The translations under genes were made by a program, and so were the position numbers. The notes beneath the pieces were generated by a model. That model searched no databases and was not told where the DNA came from. It worked only from the letters and a program-made list of their open reading frames with translations. This document shows positions 27,339 through 37,369 of a stretch of 64,000 nt of DNA, piece after piece; within the stretch, counting starts at the first letter, position 1, and each line of letters opens with the position of its first letter. The stretch spans positions 196,396 to 260,395 of the forward strand of contig NZ_MUGW01000008.1 in the NCBI RefSeq assembly GCF_002217285.1. The letters are read 5' to 3'. Source of the stretch: Flavobacterium hercynium. GTDB taxonomy: Bacteria; Bacteroidota; Bacteroidia; Flavobacteriales; Flavobacteriaceae.

Positions 27339-30300
27339 TTATTGTATTATGATTTTTTTGGTTTGAATGCTATTGTTTTCAAGCGTTACTTTAACCAAAA
27401 TAACTTGATGCGCTACCGGTAAATTCTGAATTTGTAACTCAGCTGAATTTACTTTTTTCTTGTCATAAAGCAGTTTTCCTGTAATATCATAAACCGTTAC
27501 TTCTTTGATATTTTCTGTAGTCGAAGTTACTTTTACTTCTTTGTTTTTTACAGAAACAAAAAGAGTGTTTTCAGCAGTATCAAAATCACCAGTACCTAAT
27601 GTTGTTTTACTGGCATAACGTATTTCAAAACGATCAGCAAAAGTTCCCGCCTCAGTTTTAAAAGTATAATCACCAGTACTTAAATCATAGATTACATCTT
27701 TTAATTTGTCTTGAAGGTAAACTTTTTGTTGTCCTGAAAAGATTCCTTCAGCGTGATCTATAGCGATAGTAAATTCTCCTGCAATAGTCGATTTATAACC
27801 TAATGGCACTACATCCGATTTTTCAAATGGTAAAGCACGTCCCTGAATGCTTAGTTTTTTAGCTCCGTTTACACTGTAAAAATCAATGTACGCATTAGCG
27901 TTAAAACTTGTTGCATCATATCTGACATCAACACCATTAGTAGCTTCCTCAATATAACCCAATAATATCTGTTTGAAAGCACCTTGAGTGTTAGTAAAGT
28001 TTAACCAAACACGATCTTGCACTTCTGTTTCTTTAGCTGTCTTAAAGAATTGTGTGTTTATGGCACCCAGTCTCATGTTGTTTTTAAACTGAATTGGGTT
28101 ATTTGTCAATGCTTTTACAAAGAAACCTTGGCCTGAAGCAATATTACCTGATGGGGCGTTTGCACCTGCGGTTGCTTCTGTTGTTGCTGATTTACTGGTA
28201 ACAAGACTACCTGTTAAGTTGTAAACAGCGTAATCATCGCTAGTATAAAAATACCTGTTGTTTTGTCCCGGATCTATGTTATCAGGCAATGTATTATGCG
28301 TCCAGAAATACAAGGATCCTTCAATCGTTTCAGATCCCGGAACCGTGTTGGCGATAATAAATTGTCTCGCATCAAGCGAAGACGGATACGGATTTCCAAC
28401 CAGATTCCATTTTGCAGCTATTGGGGTTACATTTACATCTCCATTGTTTGGTGTTCCGATAAAGTTAGCATTGTAAACTGCTGAATATGTATTAGAAAAG
28501 GTTCGAGGTGCACTCAAAATGTAACCAACTCCCGCTGTCATATTTGCAGCTCCGTTATTGATGGATGACCAGCCTAATGTTGGGTTATAGCTATAATACT
28601 CATTAGGAACCGTATTCGGTGATAAGCTGTAAAGTGAAAAGTCGGATACAGGTGATGACCAATACGTGTAATCATAAAGACGCATAGCAGTAGTATTTCG
28701 TTTGTACGTTATGTTTCCGGAGTTAGCGTTTATTGTTGTAGCTAATCCCTGAACCAAACTTGAATTGTTCTCAAATACCAAAGATCCCGTTCCTGAAACC
28801 GTCACCGCATTGGTAATGTTTAAAGTACGACCAGAAGGTACATTGATTCCAATGCCTGAATTAATAGTACAAGAACAAGCATTCAAGTCAGCAGTAATCG
28901 GGAACGATCCTGCAAAAATTACATTTTTAGTAGCTGTTGGTAATCCGTTAGACCATACACTACCGTTCCATGTTGTAGTTGATTGATCGCTGATCACAAC
29001 ATTTGCTGTTGCTGCTGATTTACAGCCAGTCGTATTATTTGTTACATTAAAAGTATATGTTCCTGCTGAAAGACCAGTAAGTGTAGTTGTAGCACCAGAA
29101 CCGTTTACAGTTACTAAATCAGGAGTTCTCTCAATTGTCCACAATCCTGAGGGTAAACCGCTAAGAGCAACACTTCCTGTTGAAGTAGTACAATTGATAT
29201 TGGTGATTGTTCCTACTGTTGGTGTTGCCACTGTTGGAACTGTTGTCATCGTCACAACGTTACTATTAAGTGTGTAAGTACAATTGGTGCGTACTCCATT
29301 GATGTCCGGAATATTCGCTGTATTTAAAGTAACTTGTCTTCTAAATCTACGAACAATGTCGACTGCTGTATTATTTGCTATTGCCGGCGGATCGTAAGTT
29401 CTGTCAGTTGCACCCGGTATGTTGGCGTATCCACCTGTATCTGTAGCAAGTTGCCATTGAAAATTAAGCTGCGGATTTTGCAATGTAGTACTGGTAGAAC
29501 TGTATTGCAATGATCCGTTTATTATATCAGGATTACCATTGCTGCAAAAAGTAACAGTAGTTGGAGCGGTAATAGTATTTACGTTACCATCAAATGGTAC
29601 CATTGAAAAACCAGCAATGTTGGCACCTGCATTTTCATAATATTCAAACACCAAATCATCATCTCCATCAAATCGAACCAATACATTACTGTAAGTCGTT
29701 GAGCCTTGTTCTATCCATCTGTCTAAAATTTTAGTTCCGTTAAGAAATAGACGTACACCATCATCACCAGTTATGCTAATTATATAGCATCCTGATTTGG
29801 TTGTTTTCATTTTGTATCGTACTGCGAATCCTTCGGTATAAATACTGGCTCTTTGCGTTCCGTTAGAATAAACAGGAAAGCAATTAGCATCTCCGCCAAA
29901 GTTTTCGTTTATAGTTTCAGTAGGTACATTATAGTATCCTGCGTAATTAGCTGAAAATGGTTCCGGTGTAGCACCGCCTGCATTATAGATATGTCCTACC
30001 CAGGTATTAGTGCCAAATTCGTTTTGAGTTTCAAATGTGTTACTACCACCAGTTAAATTAAGAGAAAGTGGTCCGCCTGTTGCGCCGGCATTGGCACAAT
30101 TTGCACCAGCAGTCAAAAGTATTTTTACTTGTCCTGAAAGAGGAGAAATCCAATTCGTAATAGACGTACCGGTTGCTGCGTTGTTTGTAGTGAGAAGTGC
30201 ATTTGTAGCGGCATTATAAACAGACAAGTACTCATTTGCGCTTGCAAAAACATTGGCAACTGAAAATGTATATTGCAATCCTTGTATCACATTCAATACC

Positions 30301-31844
30301 ACATAACGACCTGAATTTACACTAGCCGTTGCAATTGTATTTGAATTGTCAATACAAAAAGTATAGGTTCCTACAGTTGTTCCACTTAGTGAGTTAACCG
30401 TTACCGTAGGCGTATTTGTCATTTGTAATGGACATGATGTAGAAGTAAAAGTCGCCAAAACATTAAATGTTGTAGTCGCATTTAATACTCCTGTAGGTAA
30501 ATTTATAGTACCTCCATTACCGTTTACGGGGCTTCCAACAGCAGTTGTGCCATTTCTGAGCTGATAAGAAACACCAGTTTGCGAAGCAGCAACAGTAATA
30601 TTTGTTCCCGTTCCGATACAAATAGTTGGATCAGCAGCGGTAACAACTTTATCATCCGGAGAGGCAACGATATTTTGCTGAGGAGATACAAAAGCTACGT
30701 TTCCTGGACCTACAACGCCGTTGTTGTCTTTAAACCAAGAAACTCCTTCATAAACGATATCAAAAGTTAAATTATTTGCTCCGACAGCAAGTGGAGTAGT
30801 ATAAGGGCCAGTAGCTGTTTTTCGGGATGCAGTGATGGTAAAGTTAAAAGTTCTCGTTTCACCCGGCGCTAAATTTTGGGCATCTACTCGAACATGATAA
30901 TCATTCCATATCGTGGCGCTTTCTCCGTTCCATTTAATACCAATATTAAAATCTCTGCCTCCGGCATCTGCCCAGGCAAGTTTACCAACATTTTTTATAA
31001 CGGCACTTACTGTTCGTGTTTCACCTGCACACCAGGTTGACGAACCAGCATCTACAGAAATTATCTGACTTTTATAATCTACTTTTGGTTTTAGTGCTAA
31101 TAAGAGACCCCCGTTATTTTCATTTCCGGACAAAGTAACATTAGCTGTTCCTGTAGCGCCAGCAGTTGGCTTAAGTGCCCACGCAGCTCCGACTGAAGCT
31201 CTGTTTCCAGTATTTTTGTTTTCATCATAAATTTCATTTAAGCTATTTGGAGATGTTGCTCGCCAATTGGTATACGTTCTTGCAGTTCCAACTGCTTGCG
31301 AAAACATTACAACAGCTGCATTATTCATAACCGTAGTAATAGACTGAGCTGAAGCATTATTTCCAGAATTTACGGTTATTCCTGTGGGTGCTGTATCGAA
31401 TGGATCTACTTCGTCCACACCGGAAAAAGCGACTATTGCACCTACTGAACCATTTGAATTTGCAACTGGAAATGTATAACTAGCAGGTTCAGATGCACCA
31501 GCAATTTTATACAAAACACCGCCAACTTTTGTTGTACCGGATAGATAGGACGAATTAATATTAGTCCAACCTGTAAGTGTAGGAATGTAGGAACCACCTG
31601 GTGCATTCCAAGCTAGGTTGACAATCATAATATCACCTGCAACGACACCGACAGGTTTATCAATAGTTATAAAACCGTTCGTCGATTCATTTGTAGAATT
31701 TCCACGCACTGCAATTTGGCTAAATCCGATTTGAGCGAAAAATAATAATCCAAAAATAAACAATTTTGAGGTTACATTTTTTCCGTTTTTTAAAGATCGA
31801 AAAAGGGCATGCGTAGGTTTTAAAGAAAGTAGTTTTCTAATCAT
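27339..31844 (-). CDS. Giant secreted protein with PA14-like domain and T9SS type C tail, mosaic family member 1
   Basis: A 1501-aa protein. The N-terminus has a long leader (about 42 aa, ending FFAQIGFSQ). Residues ~43-260 are a beta-rich domain. Next come CARDB/Ig-like domains (~262-480), a PA14-like domain around 600-770 (GDDGVRLFLNGTKILDRW), and Ig-like blocks to ~955. From ~958 to the end (544 aa) is the module shared with three other proteins of this locus: WNGSVWSNGLP, ACSCTINSG, YTYWSSPVSDF, LVGNPYPSSLDA, LYFWTHNTLPD, SGQGFFVKAL, IDFYSVNGAKKLSIQGRALPF. It ends with a sorting domain (EVTVYDITGKLLYDKKKV, KKIIIQ) that I assign to T9SS type C, the ChiA-like kind. Likely a surface or secreted binding protein; ligand unknown. 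Confidence 0.85.
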   Translation of the reverse strand: MIRKLLSLKPTHALFRSLKNGKNVTSKLFIFGLLFFAQIGFSQIAVRGNSTNESTNGFITIDKPVGVVAGDIMIVNLAWNAPGGSYIPTLTGWTNINSSYLSGTTKVGGVLYKIAGASEPASYTFPVANSNGSVGAIVAFSGVDEVDPFDTAPTGITVNSGNNASAQSITTVMNNAAVVMFSQAVGTARTYTNWRATSPNSLNEIYDENKNTGNRASVGAAWALKPTAGATGTANVTLSGNENNGGLLLALKPKVDYKSQIISVDAGSSTWCAGETRTVSAVIKNVGKLAWADAGGRDFNIGIKWNGESATIWNDYHVRVDAQNLAPGETRTFNFTITASRKTATGPYTTPLAVGANNLTFDIVYEGVSWFKDNNGVVGPGNVAFVSPQQNIVASPDDKVVTAADPTICIGTGTNITVAASQTGVSYQLRNGTTAVGSPVNGNGGTINLPTGVLNATTTFNVLATFTSTSCPLQMTNTPTVTVNSLSGTTVGTYTFCIDNSNTIATASVNSGRYVVLNVIQGLQYTFSVANVFASANEYLSVYNAATNALLTTNNAATGTSITNWISPLSGQVKILLTAGANCANAGATGGPLSLNLTGGSNTFETQNEFGTNTWVGHIYNAGGATPEPFSANYAGYYNVPTETINENFGGDANCFPVYSNGTQRASIYTEGFAVRYKMKTTKSGCYIISITGDDGVRLFLNGTKILDRWIEQGSTTYSNVLVRFDGDDDLVFEYYENAGANIAGFSMVPFDGNVNTITAPTTVTFCSNGNPDIINGSLQYSSTSTTLQNPQLNFQWQLATDTGGYANIPGATDRTYDPPAIANNTAVDIVRRFRRQVTLNTANIPDINGVRTNCTYTLNSNVVTMTTVPTVATPTVGTITNINCTTSTGSVALSGLPSGLWTIERTPDLVTVNGSGATTTLTGLSAGTYTFNVTNNTTGCKSAATANVVISDQSTTTWNGSVWSNGLPTATKNVIFAGSFPITADLNACSCTINSGIGINVPSGRTLNITNAVTVSGTGSLVFENNSSLVQGLATTINANSGNITYKRNTTAMRLYDYTYWSSPVSDFSLYSLSPNTVPNEYYSYNPTLGWSSINNGAANMTAGVGYILSAPRTFSNTYSAVYNANFIGTPNNGDVNVTPIAAKWNLVGNPYPSSLDARQFIIANTVPGSETIEGSLYFWTHNTLPDNIDPGQNNRYFYTSDDYAVYNLTGSLVTSKSATTEATAGANAPSGNIASGQGFFVKALTNNPIQFKNNMRLGAINTQFFKTAKETEVQDRVWLNFTNTQGAFKQILLGYIEEATNGVDVRYDATSFNANAYIDFYSVNGAKKLSIQGRALPFEKSDVVPLGYKSTIAGEFTIAIDHAEGIFSGQQKVYLQDKLKDVIYDLSTGDYTFKTEAGTFADRFEIRYASKTTLGTGDFDTAENTLFVSVKNKEVKVTSTTENIKEVTVYDITGKLLYDKKKVNSAELQIQNLPVAHQVILVKVTLENNSIQTKKIIIQ

Positions 31845-31893
31845 AGATGTTAGTGGTATTTTATGTTTTAAATTTGTTTGCTAGTATCAAATC

Positions 31894-31937
31894 ACAAAAC
31901 AGGAATCAGGATTACATTTTTGTACCTCCTGTTTTGT
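31894..31937 (-). promoter_or_regulatory. Hairpin in the leader of the 1501-aa surface gene
   Basis: ACAAAACAGGA (31894-31904) and TCCTGTTTTGT (31927-31937) are exact inverted repeats around 22 bases. It lies in the ~155-nt leader predicted from the promoter at 32008-32037. No T-run follows, so it looks like a leader structure or operator and not a terminator. Confidence 0.55.
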
Positions 31938-32007
31938 AAATCTTAACTTAAGAATCTAAAGCTAAAAGCGCATAAATAGGCATTTTTTAAACTGTTAAAT
32001 TCCGGCT

Positions 32008-32037
32008 CAAAAATATTACAATTTCTTACATTTGCAA
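32008..32037 (-). promoter_or_regulatory. Consensus promoter of the 1501-aa surface gene
   Basis: On the minus strand, TTG (plus-strand CAA at 32035-32037), a 19-bp spacer and TATTTTTG (plus 32008-32015) match the Bacteroidota consensus exactly. Transcription would start near 32001, about 157 nt before the ATG. Confidence 0.8.
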
Positions 32038-32141
32038 TGTTTTGTTAAAGCAATTTTTGATAAAAGTAAAAAAATCTACCTATAACAGTATATAAAAATG
32101 ATTATTTTTAGCATTTATAGTTAAAAAGAAAGAAAAAACGC

Positions 32142-32612
32142 ATGAATCAGTTTTTTACCCAAAAAGAGGCTTTACAAAAATTAGAACACTTTTGTGCCTA
32201 TCAGGAACGTTGTCACGCAGAAGTTGTTACTAAACTTTATAGCTTAAAAATGAGCCCTGATGAGATCGATACAATTGTGGTTCAGTTAATTGAAAATAAC
32301 TTCCTGAATGAAACCCGTTTTGCCTGCAGTTTTGCCAGAGGAAAGCACAGAATTAAAAGTTGGGGCAGAATTCGAATTACAAATGAACTCAAAGCAAGAC
32401 AAATTTCTTCAACTAATATTACTTTGGCTTTAAAAGAAATTGCCGAAGAATATGAAACCACTTTTGATCAACTGGCAGAAAAAGCCTGGAATAGTATTCT
32501 GGAAAAAAATACTTTAAAAAAGAGAAAAAAATTTTGTGACTATATGCTTCGAAGAGGTTATGAGAGTCATTTGGTTTATGATAAAGTTACAACTTTAGAG
32601 AAAGAATCTTGA
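32142..32612 (+). CDS. recX: Regulatory protein RecX
   Basis: Modulator of RecA filaments, 156 aa. Three-helix repeats are recognisable: FTQKEALQKLEHFCAYQERC, then VVQLIENNFLNETRFACSFA, HRIKSWGRIRITNELKARQI with the conserved WG-x-x-(K/R)I segment, and KKFCDYMLRRGYESHLV. It stands alone between the divergent and forward halves of the surface-protein locus, far from recA. This is the only housekeeping gene inside that locus. Confidence 0.9.
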   Translation: MNQFFTQKEALQKLEHFCAYQERCHAEVVTKLYSLKMSPDEIDTIVVQLIENNFLNETRFACSFARGKHRIKSWGRIRITNELKARQISSTNITLALKEIAEEYETTFDQLAEKAWNSILEKNTLKKRKKFCDYMLRRGYESHLVYDKVTTLEKES

Positions 32613-32983
32613 TTCCTAAAATTCTTAAACCTAATTATCTGGAAATCATAAATTTTCTTACTTTTTAATATTTTGATTACTTTGTTAAAATTTTAATTTT
32701 CTTGCGTATTTTGCAAAGTGCTCGCTTTTTTTAGACCTGATTTTGCAAAATAGTGCCATTTTTTGTTAAAACTTGCTAATTTTCTTATAATAAAAATTAA
32801 AATTTTATAAGAAATTCCATAAAAAGACTTTTAAAATGATGTAGTTTGTCGACTTTTTTAACATTTCATCGTTTTTATAGCCTTTCTCAAATCCTTAATT
32901 AATGCAAAGCCGTAGATGTCTATATCTTTGTCGGGTAAAAATTCATTTATCCCGGCATAACAACCTGATAGAAAACATTTAAG
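32613..32983. other. AT-rich intergenic region before surface gene 2
   Basis: 371 bp without a gene. Strongly AT-rich with several T-runs. The only element I can support is a -7 sequence TATCTTTG at 32923-32930, 53 bp before the ATG at 32984. No terminator for recX is obvious. Confidence 0.5.
32923..32930 (+). promoter_or_regulatory. -7 element TATCTTTG before surface gene 2
   Basis: Exact TAnnTTTG match, identical to the atpD -7 box. No TTG is found 17-19 bp upstream. Confidence 0.55.
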
Positions 32984-35900
32984 ATGAAAACAACTTTACT
33001 TTTATTTTTACTGCTTCCATTTTTAGCAATTGGTCAAGGTGACTTAGTAAAATGGAATGCTGTAAACGGTGGCAATCGATATGCACCAGCTTATGTTAAT
33101 ACAAATGTAACTTCACAGAGTGTCGCAACTAATGGCGGAATAAGTTTAAACTACATTTTCGAAAATGCAACAAGTGTATTTTTTCAAACAGGAAACTGGC
33201 AGAATCCAGCTCAAAATGGTGGAGAGTACAATCCGTCGAAGTATGTTCAGTTTACAATTAAGCCAAATTCTGGCTATAAAGCAGATCTAAGTAATTTTAT
33301 CTTTCAGGTTAGATGTGGTTCAGGAAAATTTAAAGTGATGTACTCTAAAGATGCTTCTTTTGCAACTGGAGTAAAAGATTTAATTGCAGAAACAGCATGT
33401 CCTGGTTCATGGACAACATATAATCCAAGTTTTTCTACAGAATTAAACCCTGTTTTAGACAATCAAATGGTTTACATCAGAGTTTATGTGTATAGCACTT
33501 ACAATACTTTCGAAATAAAAACAGGTACAGATGCAAGTAATGTTGTACCGGTTGTTCGTGGTACAGTAACAACTTTTGACTCTTCTAAAATTTTAGCAAT
33601 CAACGATTATGTAGATACTAAAAAAGAAGCTGGTGTTAACATTGACCCAGTTGCTAATGATGTGCAGGGAAATACAGTTACTTCATTAACAATTTCTACT
33701 CCGCCTTCAACTTCAACAGGAACAGCATTAATCAATCCGGACAGAACAATAACATTTAACCCAGCGAAAAACTTTGTTGGAACGTCAACTTTTAACTATA
33801 CAATTACGGGCCCAACAGGAACATCTACAGCTACTGTAACCGTTAGAGTTGCTGATAATCCAGACTTAGGACTTTCTCTTTGGAACGGTGCATCATCTGG
33901 ATATAATCCGGTTACCAATAGTTTAGTAAATTCTAATTCGCCATTAACAGCGACGGGAGCTTCGTTAAATTATGTTTACGAAAATACAACTAGTGCTTTT
34001 TTTCAAACAGGAAACTGGCCAGATCCATCTCAAAACGGAGGTAGTTTTGATCCAAACAAATACATTCAATTCAAAATAAATCCGGCAAATACAAATGCTG
34101 AATTGACTTTAAAACAATTTAATTTCACTTTTAGAGGAGCAACAAATCAAAAGTTTCAGGTTAGATATTCTAAAAGTGCAACTTTCGCAACGGGTGTAAA
34201 AACTTTAGTAGCAGAAAGAAATGGTACTGGTTCATTTACAGCAGTAAGTGCAAATTTTGATACAGACACTAATCCCGTAAAAGGAAATGAAACGGTTTAT
34301 ATCAGATTCTATGTATATAGCAGTTATAACAACTTTGATATTTTAAATGGAAACGGAAACAGTGTTGGTCCGGTTATTACAGGAACAGCAAAAGACATTA
34401 GCACACTAACAGCAAATGACGATAGTTTCTCTACGCCAGTTAATCAGCCTATTACAATTCCTATTTTAGATAATGATATTATTGGGAATTCTGCTATACA
34501 GGCAATCACCGTAACACAGCCAACAAACGGAACTGTAACAGTAAACGGAACAACAAGTGTAACTTTTACGCCGTCAAGCTCTTTTACAGGAACAACTTCA
34601 TTTACATATACGCTTCGTAATGCGAATTCAAAATATTCATCAGCGACAGTTGGTGTAGCAGGAACGGCTCCACTTTGTGCGGCTTCCTTAACTCCTGGAA
34701 CTAATTACTGGAAAGGATATGTATACACATACACAGGAAATACACCTGCACCTACTACATTCGTAGGAACAGTGGCTGAGAAACCAATTTTTACCAGAGA
34801 TATAAATACGGGTGTAATTATAGGAGATTCAAGTGTAGAAGCAGATTCATTTTGTGGTACACAGCCAAGTGATAAATTTTTTGTTCGTTACTTAATGAAT
34901 ACTACAACAGCAGCAGGAGTGTATAATTTCACAATAGGTGCAGATGATGGTGTTAGATTATATATCGACGGGTCTTTAGTTACCGTTTCACCAACAAATT
35001 CATGGGGTGATCATAGTTATATTACGTATGCTGCACAGGTAAATCTTACTGCAGGATCACATAGTTTTATACTTGAATATTACGAAAACGCACAATCATC
35101 AAAAGTATCTTTCTCTTATGGTATGGTACAAGGAGATAAAACATTGCCTTTTGGAATCAATCAATGGAATGTTTATGGTTTTACATTAGCAGATATTACT
35201 TTACCGGCAGTAGCTTATGCAGGTACGTATGTTGATAATAAAGTAGATATCAACACACAATCGTATTGGGGAAGAACAGTATCACCATCTTCTTATTCAG
35301 GATGGCAAGGTGCACCAATAGGTGTTGATCAATTTACAATTACGTACAAACGTCAAGGTTTTCCATGTGGATATTATCAGATCCAATTAGTAAACTGTGA
35401 TGATGTTGCTCAGATTTATTTAGATGGAAATTTAATATTTACACAAAACGGTTATACAAATACAGCTTCATTAATTAACAACGGTACTTTATATCCATTA
35501 AATAAAAATTCAAGAATTGAAGTTCGATTGAGAGAAGATGCAGGAGATGCTAATTTAGCAATCAAATTTATCGACAATCCGGTTGTTTATGATGGAACTA
35601 CAGCACCACCGGCAGGTTACTCCATGATTGTAAATAACGATGTTTCATTGGGGAATAATGTAACGGTTTGTTCTTGTACAGTTGCTGCAAATAAAACACT
35701 TACTGTTCCAACAGGAAAAGTACTTACAGTAAATGAGAATGTTACTATTGCAACAGGAGGAAAACTTTTGATAGCAAATGGAGGTTCATTGATGCAGACA
35801 AATAAAGATGCAGTTTACACAGGAAATAATACTTCATTTGAATTGCAGAGAATTACAAATCCAATTCGTCGTGATGATTATGTTTATTGGTCATCGCCTG

Positions 35901-37225
35901 TAACTGCAGCTTCAGGATATACTTTGAACAAATTATCTCCAAACACAGCATCAAATGAGTATTACAGATACGATCCGGTAAACGGATGGATTTCAGTAAA
36001 CAACGGAGCTTTAACAATGACTCCGGGAGCGGGTTATATCGTTAGTGCACCAGCAACGTATTACAATTCTGCACCACAAAATTATTCGGCTTCATTTACA
36101 GGAGCACCAAATAATGGTGATATTAATATTACTCCGGTAGCAACAAAATTTAATTTAATTGGAAATCCATATCCATCTACTTTAAGTGCTGTTGAATTTA
36201 TAAAAGCGAATACACAGGCTGGTAATGAAACAATTGTTGGATCATTGTATTTCTGGACACATAATACACTTCCGGAAAACACAAATTCGGCAATGATGAA
36301 CAGATATTATTACACAAGTAATGACTACGCTGTTTTCAATTTATCAGGAAGCGTTGTTACAAGTAAATCAGCAACAACGGAAAAAACACCAGGTGCAAAT
36401 GCTCCATCAGGAAACATTGCTTCAGGACAAGGGTTCTTTGTAAAAGCATTAACGAACAATCCTATTAAGTATACTAATGATATGCGTGTTGGAGCTAATA
36501 ATACACAGTTCTTCAAAACAGCAAGCACTTCAAATGGAGAAAACGGTCGAGTATGGTTAAACCTTACAAATGATCAGGGAGCTTTCAAACAAATGTTAGT
36601 TGGTTATATCGAAGATGCAACAAACGGATATGATAATAATTATGATGCTACTAGTTTTAACGGAAATGCGTATATCGATTTTTACAGTGTAAACGAAAGC
36701 AAAAAGTTAACTATTCAAGGTCGTGCATTACCATTCACCACTACTGATGAAATTCCATTAGCTTACAAAACAACTATTGAAGGTGCATTTACTATTTCGA
36801 TAGATCACGTTGATGGATTACTGACAGATCAGGCTATTTATGTAGAAGATAAAGTAACCGGAACAATAAACGATTTACGTGCAGGTGATTATACCTTTAA
36901 AACAGCAGTAGGAACTTTTGCAGATCGTTTTGTATTACGTTACAGGACAACGAACAAAGCTACATTAGGAACAGGAGATTTTGAGAGTGCAGAAAAAGGT
37001 TTGTTTGTCTCTGTAAAAAACAAGGTGATCAAAATAAATTCGGCACCGGAAAATATTAAAGAAGTTTTGGTTTATGATATTACAGGAAAACTGATTTATA
37101 ATAAAAGGAAAGTAGATGCGGCTGAATTGCAGATTTCAAATATTCAGTCCGTTAATCAAATACTGATAGTAAAAGTTATTTTAGAGGATGACAGTGTATC
37201 AACTAAAAAAATAATTTTGAATTAA
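32984..37225 (+). CDS. Giant secreted protein with duplicated beta-domain, PA14-like domains and T9SS type C tail, mosaic family member 2
   Basis: A 1413-aa protein with signal peptide MKTTLLLFLLLPFLAIGQ. A ~190-aa beta-domain occurs twice (about 20-200 and 298-475); both copies carry SLNY, FFQTGNW, QNGG and KY-QF. Each copy is followed by a cadherin-like or Ig-like linker (DPVANDVQGN and IPILDNDIIGN). A PA14-like domain lies around 565-720 (GADDGVRLYIDGSLV) and a second, shorter one around 760-870. From ~880 to the end is the shared ~530-aa module (VCSCTVAAN, YVYWSSPVTAA, LIGNPYPSTLSA, LYFWTHNTLPE, IQGRALPF), ending in the type C sorting domain (EVLVYDITGKLIYNKRKV). Likely carbohydrate-binding or adhesive; ligand unknown. 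Confidence 0.85.
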   Translation: MKTTLLLFLLLPFLAIGQGDLVKWNAVNGGNRYAPAYVNTNVTSQSVATNGGISLNYIFENATSVFFQTGNWQNPAQNGGEYNPSKYVQFTIKPNSGYKADLSNFIFQVRCGSGKFKVMYSKDASFATGVKDLIAETACPGSWTTYNPSFSTELNPVLDNQMVYIRVYVYSTYNTFEIKTGTDASNVVPVVRGTVTTFDSSKILAINDYVDTKKEAGVNIDPVANDVQGNTVTSLTISTPPSTSTGTALINPDRTITFNPAKNFVGTSTFNYTITGPTGTSTATVTVRVADNPDLGLSLWNGASSGYNPVTNSLVNSNSPLTATGASLNYVYENTTSAFFQTGNWPDPSQNGGSFDPNKYIQFKINPANTNAELTLKQFNFTFRGATNQKFQVRYSKSATFATGVKTLVAERNGTGSFTAVSANFDTDTNPVKGNETVYIRFYVYSSYNNFDILNGNGNSVGPVITGTAKDISTLTANDDSFSTPVNQPITIPILDNDIIGNSAIQAITVTQPTNGTVTVNGTTSVTFTPSSSFTGTTSFTYTLRNANSKYSSATVGVAGTAPLCAASLTPGTNYWKGYVYTYTGNTPAPTTFVGTVAEKPIFTRDINTGVIIGDSSVEADSFCGTQPSDKFFVRYLMNTTTAAGVYNFTIGADDGVRLYIDGSLVTVSPTNSWGDHSYITYAAQVNLTAGSHSFILEYYENAQSSKVSFSYGMVQGDKTLPFGINQWNVYGFTLADITLPAVAYAGTYVDNKVDINTQSYWGRTVSPSSYSGWQGAPIGVDQFTITYKRQGFPCGYYQIQLVNCDDVAQIYLDGNLIFTQNGYTNTASLINNGTLYPLNKNSRIEVRLREDAGDANLAIKFIDNPVVYDGTTAPPAGYSMIVNNDVSLGNNVTVCSCTVAANKTLTVPTGKVLTVNENVTIATGGKLLIANGGSLMQTNKDAVYTGNNTSFELQRITNPIRRDDYVYWSSPVTAASGYTLNKLSPNTASNEYYRYDPVNGWISVNNGALTMTPGAGYIVSAPATYYNSAPQNYSASFTGAPNNGDINITPVATKFNLIGNPYPSTLSAVEFIKANTQAGNETIVGSLYFWTHNTLPENTNSAMMNRYYYTSNDYAVFNLSGSVVTSKSATTEKTPGANAPSGNIASGQGFFVKALTNNPIKYTNDMRVGANNTQFFKTASTSNGENGRVWLNLTNDQGAFKQMLVGYIEDATNGYDNNYDATSFNGNAYIDFYSVNESKKLTIQGRALPFTTTDEIPLAYKTTIEGAFTISIDHVDGLLTDQAIYVEDKVTGTINDLRAGDYTFKTAVGTFADRFVLRYRTTNKATLGTGDFESAEKGLFVSVKNKVIKINSAPENIKEVLVYDITGKLIYNKRKVDAAELQISNIQSVNQILIVKVILEDDSVSTKKIILN

Positions 37226-37246
37226 GCAGCAATTAAATAAAGAATG

Positions 37247-37279
37247 AAAAATCCGACAGCGAAAGCTGCCGGATTTTTA
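37247..37279 (+). terminator. Terminator after surface gene 2
   Basis: AAAAATCCG-A-CAGC pairs with GCTG-C-CGGATTTTT around GAAA, with one mismatch. T residues follow. Confidence 0.85.
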
Positions 37280-37369
37280 AGTATACAAACAGATCGAAAA
37301 ACAAGAATTTAATCATTAAAACAGCATAAAAACAAATTACTAACAAACCAAATTACAACCCCCAATTGT

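Noticed and set aside
28258-30219. Several open frames of 60-73 codons antisense to the 1501-aa surface gene
   Set aside because: They lie opposite a clear coding frame with protein motifs, have no recognisable motifs, and follow from its Thr, Asn and Ala-rich codon use.
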